From the NCBI RefSeq assembly GCF_964204645.1, contig NC_134033.1:9398231-9458230 (forward strand): 60,000 nt of DNA. The letters run 5' to 3'. Under the pieces are notes generated by a model. It had not been told where the DNA came from. It saw only the letters and a list, made by a program, of their open reading frames with translations, and did no database searches. The stretch is from Tubulanus polymorphus (taxonomy: Eukaryota > Nemertea > Palaeonemertea > Tubulaniformes > Tubulanidae). The position numbers were made by a program, and so were the translations under genes. Positions 46,785 to 56,329 of the stretch are shown here, piece after piece (position 1 is the first letter of the stretch; each line of letters opens with the position of its first letter).

Positions 46785-47453
46785 ATGGAATCAGAACAAC
46801 CACAAACTATAAATATTACAAATAACACTGGCGTCAAAAATATATACTACAAGATGTGTTCTAAATGTGAATTAGATAAATTAGCTTTAACAGAATTTAG
46901 TAAGCGTAAGATTAGCAAAGATGGTTTTCAATATTGCTGTAAAACTTGTTTTAAACTATATACCAAACAATATAGAGAAGATAATAGAGAAGCTAATAAT
47001 GATTATATGACAGAATATATGAGAGTAAGATATCAAACAGATATTAATTTTAGATTGAAACAATGCTTAAGATCTAGATTAACACAATTATTCAACAAAG
47101 AAACACATTCAGAAACACTATCTAATTTATTGGGTTGTTCAGATGAATTCTTAAAATCATGGATTATATTTCAATTCGATGATAAAATGAATATAGATAA
47201 TTATGGTGAATACTTTCATATTGATCACGTGTTGCCGATTTCTAAATTTGACATGAGTGATGATTATAATAAGAAGCTAATATGGAACTGGAAAAATTTA
47301 AGGCCTTTAGAAAAGAAGGAAAACATAATTAAATCTAATAAACTAGATTTACAGTTATATTTAGATCAACTGGATAAAGCAAAGACATTTGTTGAATTAT
47401 GGAATAGTATTTCACAGAATCAACCGCATTCTGAGGTTTTGATCAGTGGTTAG
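46785..47453 (+). CDS. HNH endonuclease with zinc-binding N-terminus
   Basis: 222 residues, the most complete copy. Zinc-binding region CSKCELD (Cys25, Cys28) with CCKTC (Cys52, Cys55); helical linker NDYMTEYMR; nuclease core HIDHVLPISKFD (His145-His148), NLRPL (Asn171) and ENIIKSNK (Asn180, Lys183). This is the layout of phage and large-virus HNH nucleases, which cut DNA using a single metal ion. Related copies in E1 and E3 lie in the same position near the left terminus, so it is an element gene and not a stray insertion. Candidate roles are terminal nicking, target cleavage or homing-type activity; none is shown by sequence. Confidence 0.8.
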   Translation: MESEQPQTINITNNTGVKNIYYKMCSKCELDKLALTEFSKRKISKDGFQYCCKTCFKLYTKQYREDNREANNDYMTEYMRVRYQTDINFRLKQCLRSRLTQLFNKETHSETLSNLLGCSDEFLKSWIIFQFDDKMNIDNYGEYFHIDHVLPISKFDMSDDYNKKLIWNWKNLRPLEKKENIIKSNKLDLQLYLDQLDKAKTFVELWNSISQNQPHSEVLISG

Positions 47454-47705
47454 AAAGCTGGCAATTCTATTTGAGCTTTGTATGTATATAATACATAGCT
47501 TTTGCTTACTACTAAAACATGTTGCCAAATATATCTTGTTTTCAATTCTAAAGAATTAATCAACTTCATCATAAAGAACATCTGTGCAGAAATAATTAGT
47601 TTGGTTGAACGTGCGACACGTCGGCAGTTAGAAATCAACTTTCACATACATAGTACGTATTGGATATTCTCTCTCAAAACACAGTTTACAGTTCTAAATC
47701 TAAAT

Positions 47706-47783
47706 GTAAGTACATATATTATGAAGTAGGGAAACCTTTAAACATATTTAAGTACAGTAATTCATTTTCACAACATCTTTTAG
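47706..47783 (+). other. probable intron in 5' leader
   Basis: A strong donor GTAAGTACA at 47706 and acceptor CATCTTTTAG ending at 47783, seven bases before the ATG at 47790. E3 keeps the same layout (donor near 58541, repeated CTTTTAG acceptors). Confidence 0.5.
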
Positions 47784-47789
47784 ATTAAA

Positions 47790-48519
47790 ATGGAATACAG
47801 AGATCGACCAGAAATTCTAAGCCAACCATCGGAAAAGGAACTAATGCTGCTGGATAGTGAAACACAGGAATCAATAGAAATGGAGGATAAAACTCTCGTA
47901 ATTGACGAACAAACTTCACAAAAATTACAAGAACATTTGGACTATCATCAAGAAATGGTGAAAATTCTGAGTGATGTAATACATAATAAACAATTACCGC
48001 GCGAACTACAATTACCAAAATTACCAGCAACGCGACTTAAATTGCTGTTGGGACTCAAAGAACCGAAAACTAAGAAAATGAGTGGAGAAGAGTTGAACGA
48101 GTTTTTAAAATCTAAATTAATCATTGACACAGATCATTTAAACTTTCCGGAAATACAAAGTGTAGAAGTTATTTCATTTGATGAAATTACTGATATCTTT
48201 AAAAAAAAGTTATAAAACCATATTAAATAGAAAAGCAAATCACCTATGGGACCACATCATTTTCGGGGGTTATCTAAATATAGGGTTTTCAATGTTTGAT
48301 AAAGAAACTGAGGGGATTTCTTGGGGGCTGTGGGTTAAAAAGAACATAGATATCAGTGCCGGTTTTGAAAGAAAACTGAGAAGAGTAGGTAGATTAATAA
48401 AATATGAAAAATTCAAAATATTAGGAATAGCATTTAGTGAAGTAGTAAGATATTTACCAGAAATTGAAGAAATGATTGGAAACAATCCAGTAATTAAAGA
48501 ATTCTGGACAAAATTATAA
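47790..48519 (+). pseudogene. unknown element protein in two overlapping frames
   Basis: The first frame (47790-48215, 141 residues) is Glu/Leu/Lys-rich and helical. The second (48178-48519) contains SWGLWVKKNIDIS, FERKLRRVGRLIKYEKF, and GIAFSEVVRYLPEIEEM. The latter resembles a repeated class of small proteins in invertebrate mobile DNA. The overlap at 48178-48215 suggests one gene with a frame slip. A decayed relative is in E3 (VDVVKYLPAIEKM near 58851). Function unknown. Confidence 0.5.
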
Positions 48520-48607
48520 ATTATAACACTGAAGGTCTTAGATATCAAAAATGTAATCTCGATTGTATATATCTGTTTCAATATTGTATTGTTTACTGTT
48601 AACTAAG

Positions 48608-48819
48608 TATTGCGCAATAACCGGTCCGATTGGACCGCTTTTCTATTGTTCTCCATTGTTCTATTATTAATCGTTGTTGACTGACACAGCTGCTCAATAT
48701 TGATTGGTTACAGTTCTATGTTTGAATGTTGTAGTTTACAGAATAAAAATATAACTGTGTATTGCGCAATAACCGGTCCGATTGGACCGCATTTCTATTG
48801 TTCTCCATTGTTCTATTAT
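48608..48819 (+). repeat. two 60 bp direct repeats with GC-rich hairpin
   Basis: 48608-48667 and 48760-48819 are nearly identical. Each contains TATTGCGCAATAA and the perfect stem CGGTCCGATTGGACCG, then TTCTATTGTTCTCCATTG. They lie just 3' of the preceding gene. E3 carries comparable stems at 58980-59290. Confidence 0.7.
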
Positions 48820-49241
48820 CGATCGCTAAAATTTGTATAATAAATATATGTGTTTATGAAATAGTAATTCCACCAGTCGTTTCTTTGAATTTATTTTCAG
48901 TTTGAGGATTTATTATCGAGGATCCGAAATGACTTATCTGGACAGTTATAATTACTGCTCCTAATAGATAGACAATAGTAGTGAGATGGTGCCGTACGGC
49001 ACCCACATGGTGATATTCAATCCTAATTTAAATAAAATATAATAAAAAAACAATAACTTCAACTAGCTAGTGAATTCTATTATATTTTTAATATTTTCTT
49101 TTCAAAAAAGAATACTTTATATCACAAATAAAAAATACTAAAAAAACAATAACTAATACTAAAATTCTTTACCTTTAACTAAGCTAGTATTAATCTAAAG
49201 AGATACTTATATTTTTTTTTTCGCTTTTTTCTCTAATATAA

Positions 49242-49640
49242 ATGTCAAAGAAATCGTGTAAGAATAGTATTGATATTGAAAAGACATTAGATGATTTGGG
49301 TATAAGTGATAATAAAGATACAGTTGTAACTAATTGTGCTCAAGTTAATTGTAATATAGATTATGAATACTATTTATATTGTAAGCATCATCTAGAACTA
49401 TTGATTGCCGGTGGAAAAACTAAGGATTTCTTGGGAAAAATAATAACTTTTCAAGAATTAGATGCTATGAAACCAGATAAAGTAATAAAATATTTTAAGA
49501 TTTATGAAGAAGCAAGATTAGCCCGAATAAATGATTCTATTTCAGATGGTATTGTCAAATGTTATTCTAAGTTATGTAACCAGTTAATACCAATTAATGA
49601 TGAAAATAAATTATATAGTGATTTGAAAAATGACTACTAA
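49242..49640 (+). CDS. conserved Polinton protein, 132 residues
   Basis: Contains YCKHHLELLIAGGKTKDFLG, then FQELDAMKPDKVIKYFKIYEEA and a C-terminal LINDENKLYSDLKNDY-like acidic end. A segment with GGK-x-K-x2-LG followed by an E/K-rich helix and YEARL is familiar from other Polintons. Function unknown. It starts a run of four closely spaced plus-strand genes leading to integrase. Confidence 0.6.
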   Translation: MSKKSCKNSIDIEKTLDDLGISDNKDTVVTNCAQVNCNIDYEYYLYCKHHLELLIAGGKTKDFLGKIITFQELDAMKPDKVIKYFKIYEEARLARINDSISDGIVKCYSKLCNQLIPINDENKLYSDLKNDY

Positions 49641-49643
49641 GTT

Positions 49644-49856
49644 ATGACTGAATTACAAAAATGGGTTGGTTATGCTTCATTTCAATTAGGATCTGTTATG
49701 ACATTAATTTCTACTGGCGTCATAACATTTTCGAACATCAAGCCTATGGAATATAAATCAGGTAAGAACGAAACAGATGACGCTGTACTACAACCAAACG
49801 TCGAAACAGAAAATGAATCAGAACCAGAACAAAAATTAACTAAAATAAATGAGTGA
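49644..49856 (+). CDS. small membrane protein, 70 residues
   Basis: Three nt after the previous stop. One membrane segment near residues 9-30 (YASFQLGSVMTLISTGVITF), then a Glu/Asn-rich tail. It overlaps the start of the next gene (ATGA-type overlap at 49849-49856), typical of compact Polinton clusters. Confidence 0.55.
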   Translation: MTELQKWVGYASFQLGSVMTLISTGVITFSNIKPMEYKSGKNETDDAVLQPNVETENESEPEQKLTKINE

Positions 49857-50217
49857 TGGCGTTAAGGAAAAGCCTAGATCCGAGAAACAAATTAAATGGG
49901 CAAGAGAATTAGGTAAAAGATCTTCATAATTAAAAAAAGCTAAGAAAAAGAAATTAACTGATATAAATGAATCACAGACTTTATCTGATATTGATTCAAG
50001 TAATAATCCATCTGATTCTTCTAATGCTGGAAGTAATTATAAATTATATATTACAATAGGATTAGTAACAGTTATTATATTATCCGGTGTAATATATAAA
50101 TCAAAATTCAAATCTGATGATAAATATGATTCAAATGACAATAAACCAATCATACCAGAAAATAAGTCAAATCATAAAACCATTGAAACTAAATCTAAAT
50201 TATTATTAATGGATTAA
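49849..50217 (+). pseudogene. basic/membrane protein with early stop
   Basis: Frame from ATG 49849 to TAA 50215-50217, 122 codons, with one in-frame TAA at 49927-49929. The start is basic (EKPRSEKQIKWARELGKR), the middle Asp/Ser-rich, with a membrane helix YITIGLVTVIILSGVIYK near residues 70-87. Similar basic-then-membrane proteins precede integrase in other Polintons. Confidence 0.5.
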
Positions 50218-50223
50218 AATAAG

Positions 50224-51310
50224 ATGAAAAAAGAACAATATTTAAGAGATTTATATTATAACCCAGAAAGTGAAGTATCATATTCTAACGTTACAGAATT
50301 ATGGAATAAAAATAAAGTCTGATAATGGTGGTATAAAATATAGTGAATTAAAACCATGGTTACAAAATCAACCCACATATCAAATCCACAAGAAAATGGA
50401 TAAAAATTATTTAACAAGAAAAGTTATGGTTTCATATATTGATCAACAATGGCAAGCAGATTTAATTGACATGAAGAACTTAGAGGAATACAACAAAGGA
50501 TATTTCTGGATACTGAATGTAATAGACATATTCAGTCGATACGCATGGTCAATTCCAATCAAAAATAAAACTGGTATAGAAGTTACAAATGCTTTTAAAT
50601 CTATATTTAAAGAAGCTATTCCAGATAAGATACAATTTGATGAAGGTAAGGAATTTCATAACAAACATTTTACAAAACTATTATCTGATAACGATGTAAA
50701 ATATTTTTCAACACACTCGGATAAAAAAGCATCTATTATAGAAAGATTTAATAAAACATTGAAAACTAGAATGTGGAAATATTTTACTGCTAATGAAACA
50801 TATAAATATATCGATATATTAGATGATTTAGTGAAAGGTTATAATAATTCTAAACATAGTTCTATAAATATGAAACCTATACAAGCTAGAAAAGAAGAAA
50901 ATTCGGCAATAGTTTGGAATAATTTATATGGCGCGTTTGTTACACATGATTTCGGAGAACCTAAATCTAAAATTGGACAACATGTTAGAATATCTAAATA
51001 TAGAAAAACGTTTTATAAAGGTTATACTCCAAATTTTACAGAAGAAATATTCAAGATTAAAAAGATAATATTAACTAAACCATTTGTTTATAAACTAGAA
51101 GATCTAAAAGATGAAGAAATATTAGGTTATTTCTATGAACAAGAATTATCACTTGTACCAAATCCAGATGAAATAGAATATAAAATAGAAAAAGTATTGA
51201 AAACAAAAACTCTTAAAGGAAAAAAGTATTCTTTTGTGAAATATAAAGGATATGATGATAAATTTAATGAATGGATTTTATCTAGTAAAATTAAAAGAAT
51301 AAATGAATAA
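50224..51310 (+). pseudogene. retrovirus-type integrase with chromodomain
   Basis: Polinton integrase (INT). The natural start is probably ATG 50224 (MKKEQYLRDLYYNP), but a frame slip near 50300-50320 puts the rest in the frame opened by ATG 50270. In that 346-residue frame the catalytic acids are Asp64 (QADLIDM), Asp124 (IQFDEGKEF) and Glu158 (IIERFNKTLK). The C-terminus (about 300-345: YKIEKVLK...YKGYDDKFNEWI) is a chromodomain, which usually guides integration to marked chromatin. Its end overlaps the ATPase start by 8 nt. It would insert element DNA into the genome; the N-terminal break probably disables this copy. Confidence 0.85.
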
Positions 51311-51911
51311 AGATTTATTTATATTCGAACCGCATAATATGTTAGTTACTGGTGTTACCAATTGTGGTAAAACACATTTCATATTAGATTTGTTAGAAAC
51401 TATTTATAAGAATCATTTTGATAATATAATATTATTCTGCCCTACTTATGAAATGAATAAAACATATAATAGAGATATAGTTAAGACAAAAAAGTTTTAT
51501 TATATTAGACCCTAAAACAGTAAAAGAAAATTTAGATAATTGTATTAATATAGCAATTGATACTTATAAAGGATCAAATACATAATTCATTATAGATGAT
51601 TGCGCAAATTTACATGATTCAGAAGTGAGAGAAAGTGAGTTACGTTACCTAGCTTTTTCTAGGATTTCGGGATAACAACATGGGTTTTAAATCAAAAATA
51701 TAATTCAGTTGTTAAAGACTTTAGGGAGAATATAAGATTTCTAGTTTTATTTTATAACAAAGATAAAAAATCTATGCAACAATCATTGGAAGAAAATCAA
51801 ATTATACCTACTGAATTACATTATGAATATATGAATAAATTAAAGAATAATAAAGGTTCAAAATTATTACTGAGATTACAATTTCCATATGAATATAAAT
51901 TTATAAAATAA
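51303..51911 (+). pseudogene. FtsK/HerA-type packaging ATPase, broken
   Basis: Starts at ATG 51303. Walker A GVTNCGKTH is near residues 17-25 and Walker B FIIDDCAN is encoded near 51591. Then come WVLNQKYNSVV and FLVLFYNKDKKSM, the usual order for the genome-packaging ATPase of Polintons and related viruses. It is broken after 51515, by an in-frame TAA near 51585 and by a frame slip near 51670. It would pump DNA into capsids. Confidence 0.8.
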
Positions 51912-51937
51912 CTATTTATAATTTGGAATATTATAGA

Positions 51938-52312
51938 AACTAATTTATATATCTATGTACTAGACGAACGAGTAAGAAAGTAAGATTCTTGCCAAGAAAG
52001 TAAGAAAGTAAGAATCTTGGTAAGAATTCTTACGTACGTCTAGTATATAGATATATAAATTAGTTTTATAATAATTATTCTAAATTTAAATTATAAAAAT
52101 GAATAAATTATATGTTTTCTCTTAATAATAATAAAAATAGATTATATTATAACTATTTCTATACTTAGATTAATAATTTCATGTTTTTAATTTTTATGAA
52201 AACTATTATATAGATATCTATGTACTAGACGTACGAGTAAGAAAGTAAGATTTCTTGGATTCTTGGATTCTTACTCGTACGTCTAGTATATAGTTATATG
52301 AATTAGTTTTAT
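51938..52312. repeat. two hairpins between convergent gene clusters
   Basis: Hairpin 1 spans 51938-52067 and hairpin 2 about 52201-52312. Both have CTATGTACTAGACG and CGTCTAGTATATAG as stems and GTAAGAAAGTAAGATTCTTG-like middles; both are followed by TTAGTTTTATAATAATTATT. They sit exactly where plus- and minus-strand genes meet. A bidirectional 3'-end signal is one possibility; a small foldback insertion is another. Confidence 0.7.
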
Positions 52313-52317
52313 AATAA

Positions 52318-52860
52318 TTATTCTAATTTTGTTTCTAATATATTTATAAAATCATCTCTGTTTATATCTAATTCACCAAAAGTCTTAGGTAGATTTATTA
52401 ATTTTAATTGAGCCATCTTAACATAATTATTAGTAGGTAAATAAGCTTTTTCTCTTAATTTTTCTAAGTATTCATCAAAATCATCATAATCAAAATCAAA
52501 ATGATGTCCAAAATTATTTATCAGATAACTTAAATCTATTTTTCTTAAATATAATAATTTATATATTTGTTTAGGATTATCTTCTGCATAAGCTAATAAT
52601 TTATCAAATAACAACTTATAGAATATATAATATTGGTTAGTTTTAGGATTAAAATATTTGATATATTTATTTGGGTTATTTAACAATGGTATCATACTCA
52701 CCATTTTATAAACATTAATTAGATGTAACTTTGATTTATAATGAGTATTTTCATCAACAGGTTCAATTTTCTTATTACAATATTGGCACATTTTATTTCT
52801 TTCTATTTCTTCTAATTTCTTTTCATGTGTTTCTAACTTCATTTCATTTTCGATATGCAC
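52318..52860 (-). CDS. zinc-finger protein, 180 residues
   Basis: Coiled helix (1-23), then a finger CQYCNKKIEPVDENTHYKSK with a later His (LHLIN), then a helical domain with YKLLFDKLLAYAED and an Asp-rich loop FGHHFDFDYDDFDEY. The element has several fingers of this kind. Function unknown; first gene of the minus-strand cluster's 3' end. Confidence 0.55.
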   Translation of the reverse strand: MHIENEMKLETHEKKLEEIERNKMCQYCNKKIEPVDENTHYKSKLHLINVYKMVSMIPLLNNPNKYIKYFNPKTNQYYIFYKLLFDKLLAYAEDNPKQIYKLLYLRKIDLSYLINNFGHHFDFDYDDFDEYLEKLREKAYLPTNNYVKMAQLKLINLPKTFGELDINRDDFINILETKLE

Positions 52861-52891
52861 TTGAGATTTTTTATGTTTAGAAAAATTACTT

Positions 52892-53554
52892 TTAGAAATT
52901 ATCTAAATCACAAATGTTACAATGTTTTTTAGAATCATCAATTGTTTCATTATCTGTTATATCATTATCATTAGTTTCAATTGGGTTAACATTATTTATT
53001 ACATTATCTGTTATATTATCTATGGTATCATTTGTTTCAATTGTATTAACATTATCTTTTATATTACTAACTGATATATTATTATAATTATTATTCTTTT
53101 CTATTTCTATATGTTTCTTTGATTTCTTATGTGATGCCCAATTTTTATATGATATATATTTCTTACATACATCACAACATTTTTTATTATAATCTTTTTT
53201 TGATTCAATATCATATGTAGAGGGTATATTATAAGATGTAGATGCTGTTACATCTTCTATTTTAGTTTCAATATTTTTACTATCTTCTATTTTAGTTTCA
53301 ATATTATCTTCTATTTTATATTCAATATCATTCTTATCTTCTATTTTATATTCAATATCATTCTTAACTTCTATTTTAGGTTCAATATTATTTTCTTTTT
53401 TTGTTTCAATATTCTTATCTATTTTACTTATTCTATATTTGAATTGATTAAAGTATTCTCCAAAATACATACAATATTCATCATAAGGTAATATATAATA
53501 TAAATCTGATATCATTTCACTTGGAGTTTGTATTTTACATATTCCACCTTCCAT
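52892..53554 (-). CDS. repeat-bearing zinc-finger protein, 220 residues
   Basis: N-terminal domain (1-48: SEMISDLYYILPYDEYCMYF), then a low-complexity run of about six DNIEYKIEDK-like 8-10 residue repeats, a U1-type C2H2 finger (CCDVCKKYISYKNWASHKKS, then KHIE), a second low-complexity Asn/Asp/Ile part, and an end CNICD. The repeats probably expand by slippage. Function unknown; directly upstream of the previous gene on minus. Confidence 0.5.
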   Translation of the reverse strand: MEGGICKIQTPSEMISDLYYILPYDEYCMYFGEYFNQFKYRISKIDKNIETKKENNIEPKIEVKNDIEYKIEDKNDIEYKIEDNIETKIEDSKNIETKIEDVTASTSYNIPSTYDIESKKDYNKKCCDVCKKYISYKNWASHKKSKKHIEIEKNNNYNNISVSNIKDNVNTIETNDTIDNITDNVINNVNPIETNDNDITDNETIDDSKKHCNICDLDNF

Positions 53555-53603
53555 TTAATATAAGATTTTTTATTAAAGTTAAAATTTTAATATTTCATAA
53601 CAC

Positions 53604-54851
53604 TTAATACATAACACTATTTAATTGAGAATTTACAATATTTAATTGCGCGTCAGATATAATATAAATGTGCATTTTGAAATTTAGGCTTCCTTTTTTC
53701 TTTGTCATGAATAATTGTATTCCATCTTTAGTGTTTTGTAATTTTTTTCCAGAACCATGTAATGAATTATCCTCTGTTGTTCTAAAATCTAACCATAATG
53801 CATATTTATTACCGGTATAATAATCAATTTGATTAATATTACAATTTTCAGATGATTTTACTTTTTTATTCATAAAATGTTTTCTAATTTCTGGCCATTG
53901 ATCTATCATTCTCATTCCTTGACAAAATATTTTATTTGCTATTCCTTCGATAGTTATTTCTACTTTTGTTATTTCAGGATTATAATACTTATCAACCTGT
54001 ATTGCACCATTAGAATATGTTGCAATGGTAAAAAATATTAATATACCTTTAATAGATCTTCTTGGGAAGTTAATATTCTCATTAAATATTTCATCATTTG
54101 CATTAATAGTTACGGTTTTAAATTTATCAATATAATCATATAATAATGAAAATCCTTGGTTGTATTGAGTTTGAATTATGCTAGCAATATTTTCATCAGT
54201 TACTGTATCATATTCCAAACATATATTCGATAATTTATAACTCATATCTTTAACAACGCTAGATATTACAATTTCATTAACAGGAGCAAATGTTATTTCG
54301 AGTATAACATCTTCTTGAATTGCGTATTTATACAAAGGTGCATTATTATTTATCAATTCAAAGTCTAATGGAATTTTATATTTGCTTCCATAAATCTTTT
54401 TTATCAAATTATCTGCGGTACGAGTTACTATTGCGTCATTAGCTCCTGATCTTAATTTATTTTGGTTTTCTGATTGGATGCCTTGAAATATCATATTATT
54501 TCTATGTTCTTTAGTTAACCATAAATCTTTATAATGCATAAATAAATTATAATCATCTAATGAGAAAACTGTTTCTGGGCCGATCTTTATAGTTAATTTT
54601 TCAATAAAATATCTCCCAACATTATCAACAACATAATTATTATTATTACCGATTACTTTTATATCGGCTGATAAATAAATACTATTTGGAACATAAAAAG
54701 TATTTTGTGTTAATCTAGGAATTCTAACATATAAAGTTTCATCGGGATTAATATTAGAAGGGTTATGAGTAATTATATGATGCGATCTTTCTGCTTTAAT
54801 AGCATTAGATATTCTATGATTCTTAGAAGGATTGATATAACTCCCACTCAT
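53604..54851 (-). CDS. major capsid protein (double jelly-roll type)
   Basis: 415 residues, intact. It opens with NINPDETLYVRIPRLTQN, a first beta-rich block including VDNVGRYFIEKLTIKIGPE and LWLTKEHRNNMIFQGI, and a second with LEITFAPVNEIVISS, LSNICLEYDTV and later VEITIEGIANKIF. The words 'G-R-x-F-I-x-K-L' and 'YKDLWLTKEHRNN', and the length, match the major capsid protein of Polintons and Polinton-like viruses as I know it. Two stacked jelly rolls form the capsomer of such particles. Neighbours (membrane/coiled-coil gene and fingers) fit a structural cluster. An intact frame here, while integrase and ATPase are broken, may be chance. Confidence 0.75.
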   Translation of the reverse strand: MSGSYINPSKNHRISNAIKAERSHHIITHNPSNINPDETLYVRIPRLTQNTFYVPNSIYLSADIKVIGNNNNYVVDNVGRYFIEKLTIKIGPETVFSLDDYNLFMHYKDLWLTKEHRNNMIFQGIQSENQNKLRSGANDAIVTRTADNLIKKIYGSKYKIPLDFELINNNAPLYKYAIQEDVILEITFAPVNEIVISSVVKDMSYKLSNICLEYDTVTDENIASIIQTQYNQGFSLLYDYIDKFKTVTINANDEIFNENINFPRRSIKGILIFFTIATYSNGAIQVDKYYNPEITKVEITIEGIANKIFCQGMRMIDQWPEIRKHFMNKKVKSSENCNINQIDYYTGNKYALWLDFRTTEDNSLHGSGKKLQNTKDGIQLFMTKKKGSLNFKMHIYIISDAQLNIVNSQLNSVMY

Positions 54852-54870
54852 TTATTTCACAAAAAATTAA

Positions 54871-55879
54871 TTATTTATTTTTGATCATGTTCACTAAGCC
54901 AAAAAGAATTGCACTTACAACTGTAATTAAAAATAAAATAATATGTTCAGCAGCAAAGTTAATAATGTTTCCTGCAGATTTCAATATAAAACCAACAATT
55001 AATGCAATAATTCCTGGTAAAGCTGCAGCAGATTTTTTAGATAGTTCCCATAAATATTTTGCTAATTTTTTTAAACCATCTTTAACTTTATCTTGTATTG
55101 AATTATTATCTGGGGGTTTATCCGGTTTATTGGGAGTAGGAGTAGATTTCAGTGAATTTGATGTTGCTAAACCAATTGTTGTAAATAGCATAGTTACAGC
55201 TGTTAGAATTGAAAGAATTGTTATTCCTTCTAACTTAAATAATAATCTTATTCTATCTTTCAATGATATTTTAGAATTTGGTTTTATCAACAAATCTTTA
55301 AAAACATCTTTTAAAATTATTACCAAATTCTTTTAATAATATATCTCTTTCACCTTTCAGTACTTCTAAATTATCTTTTAAATTATTAATTTCTTTTTCT
55401 AAACGTGATTCTTTTTGCTTATATTCTATTTCATCAATTACTTGACGATCTAAATCAGACTTTAATTGTTCTATTTCTTTATTTTTATCATTTAATTCTT
55501 TTTCTAAATTGTTAATTTTAATATCTCTTATACTTTTTTCATGCGCAATTTTATCAGCCGATTCTTGCATACCTTTAATTTCTCTACGTGTTTGTTCAGG
55601 ATATGCTTCTAATTCATCATCAGTTAAATCAAGTAATCCCTTCGGTAAAAGTTTTTCAGTTTGAACTTCGTTTGATTTAGGTTTACAAGTTTTGGAAGTT
55701 TTATTCTGTTCAGAAGTTGTTTCTGTTTCTAAATTATTATCGATTGTTTCAAATAATTCATTAATTCTTTGTTTTAATACTCTTTCATTTTTAATAATTT
55801 CTTCTTGTGTTACATCTTCTATTTCATTACTATTTCTTATTCTCTTAATTCTAGATAGTAATGAGTCAGACTTAAGCAA
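54871..55879 (-). pseudogene. coiled-coil and membrane protein, probably one gene split by a frame slip
   Basis: 55298-55879 (193 residues) is a long coiled coil (LEKELNDKNKEIEQLKSDLD) after LLPKGLLDLTDDELEAYPEQ. 54871-55326 (151 residues) continues with DRIRLLFKLEGITILSILTA, a Pro/Thr spacer, KKSAAALPGIIALIVGFILK, and a final membrane helix HIILFLITVVSAILFGL. In Polintons I know these as a single protein, and the two frames overlap at 55298-55326, so a slip there is likely. Alternatively they are two overlapping genes. Probably a minor structural/membrane protein. Confidence 0.6.
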
Positions 55880-55912
55880 TGTTGATTCTGCTAATATTTT
55901 GTTTTGTTTTTT

Positions 55913-56314
55913 CTAAGAGATATCAATATAATAATCATCTTTCAAATGATAATAATATTCACCATCTAAAGATTTTAATTCTTGTACTAAAAGTCTGGCG
56001 CCTCTATCATTTATATTATATCCAGAATCTTTAAATACACGTTGAAAATCATACATAAATTCAATATTTTCTAAATTTTGTCTTGATAAACCTTGGTCTA
56101 AATTTTCAGTAGGTATTCTCGATCAAGTTCTTCTATCAAATTCATCTGTTGATGGGGCTTTAGAACCACTATCTGCTAAATTAGAATTATATGCTGTATC
56201 ATTATCATTATCAATATTAGTATCAGCAGTCATATAATCATCATTGTTAGTATTAGCATCATCATTATTTCCCATGCCTTCCATTTCATAATCTTCTCCA
56301 CCTTTTACATCCAT
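55913..56314 (-). pseudogene. acidic protein with in-frame stop
   Basis: Starts MDVKGGEDYEMEGMGNNDD. 134 codons to the stop at 55913-55915, but a TGA lies in frame at about codon 64 (near 56123). Past it the frame reads NLENIEFMYDFQRVFKDSG and ends LKSLDGEYYYHLKDDYYID. N-terminal acidic composition and position match the E1 gene at 36992-37430. Function unknown. Confidence 0.6.
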
Positions 56315-56329
56315 TTACATAACAAAAAA

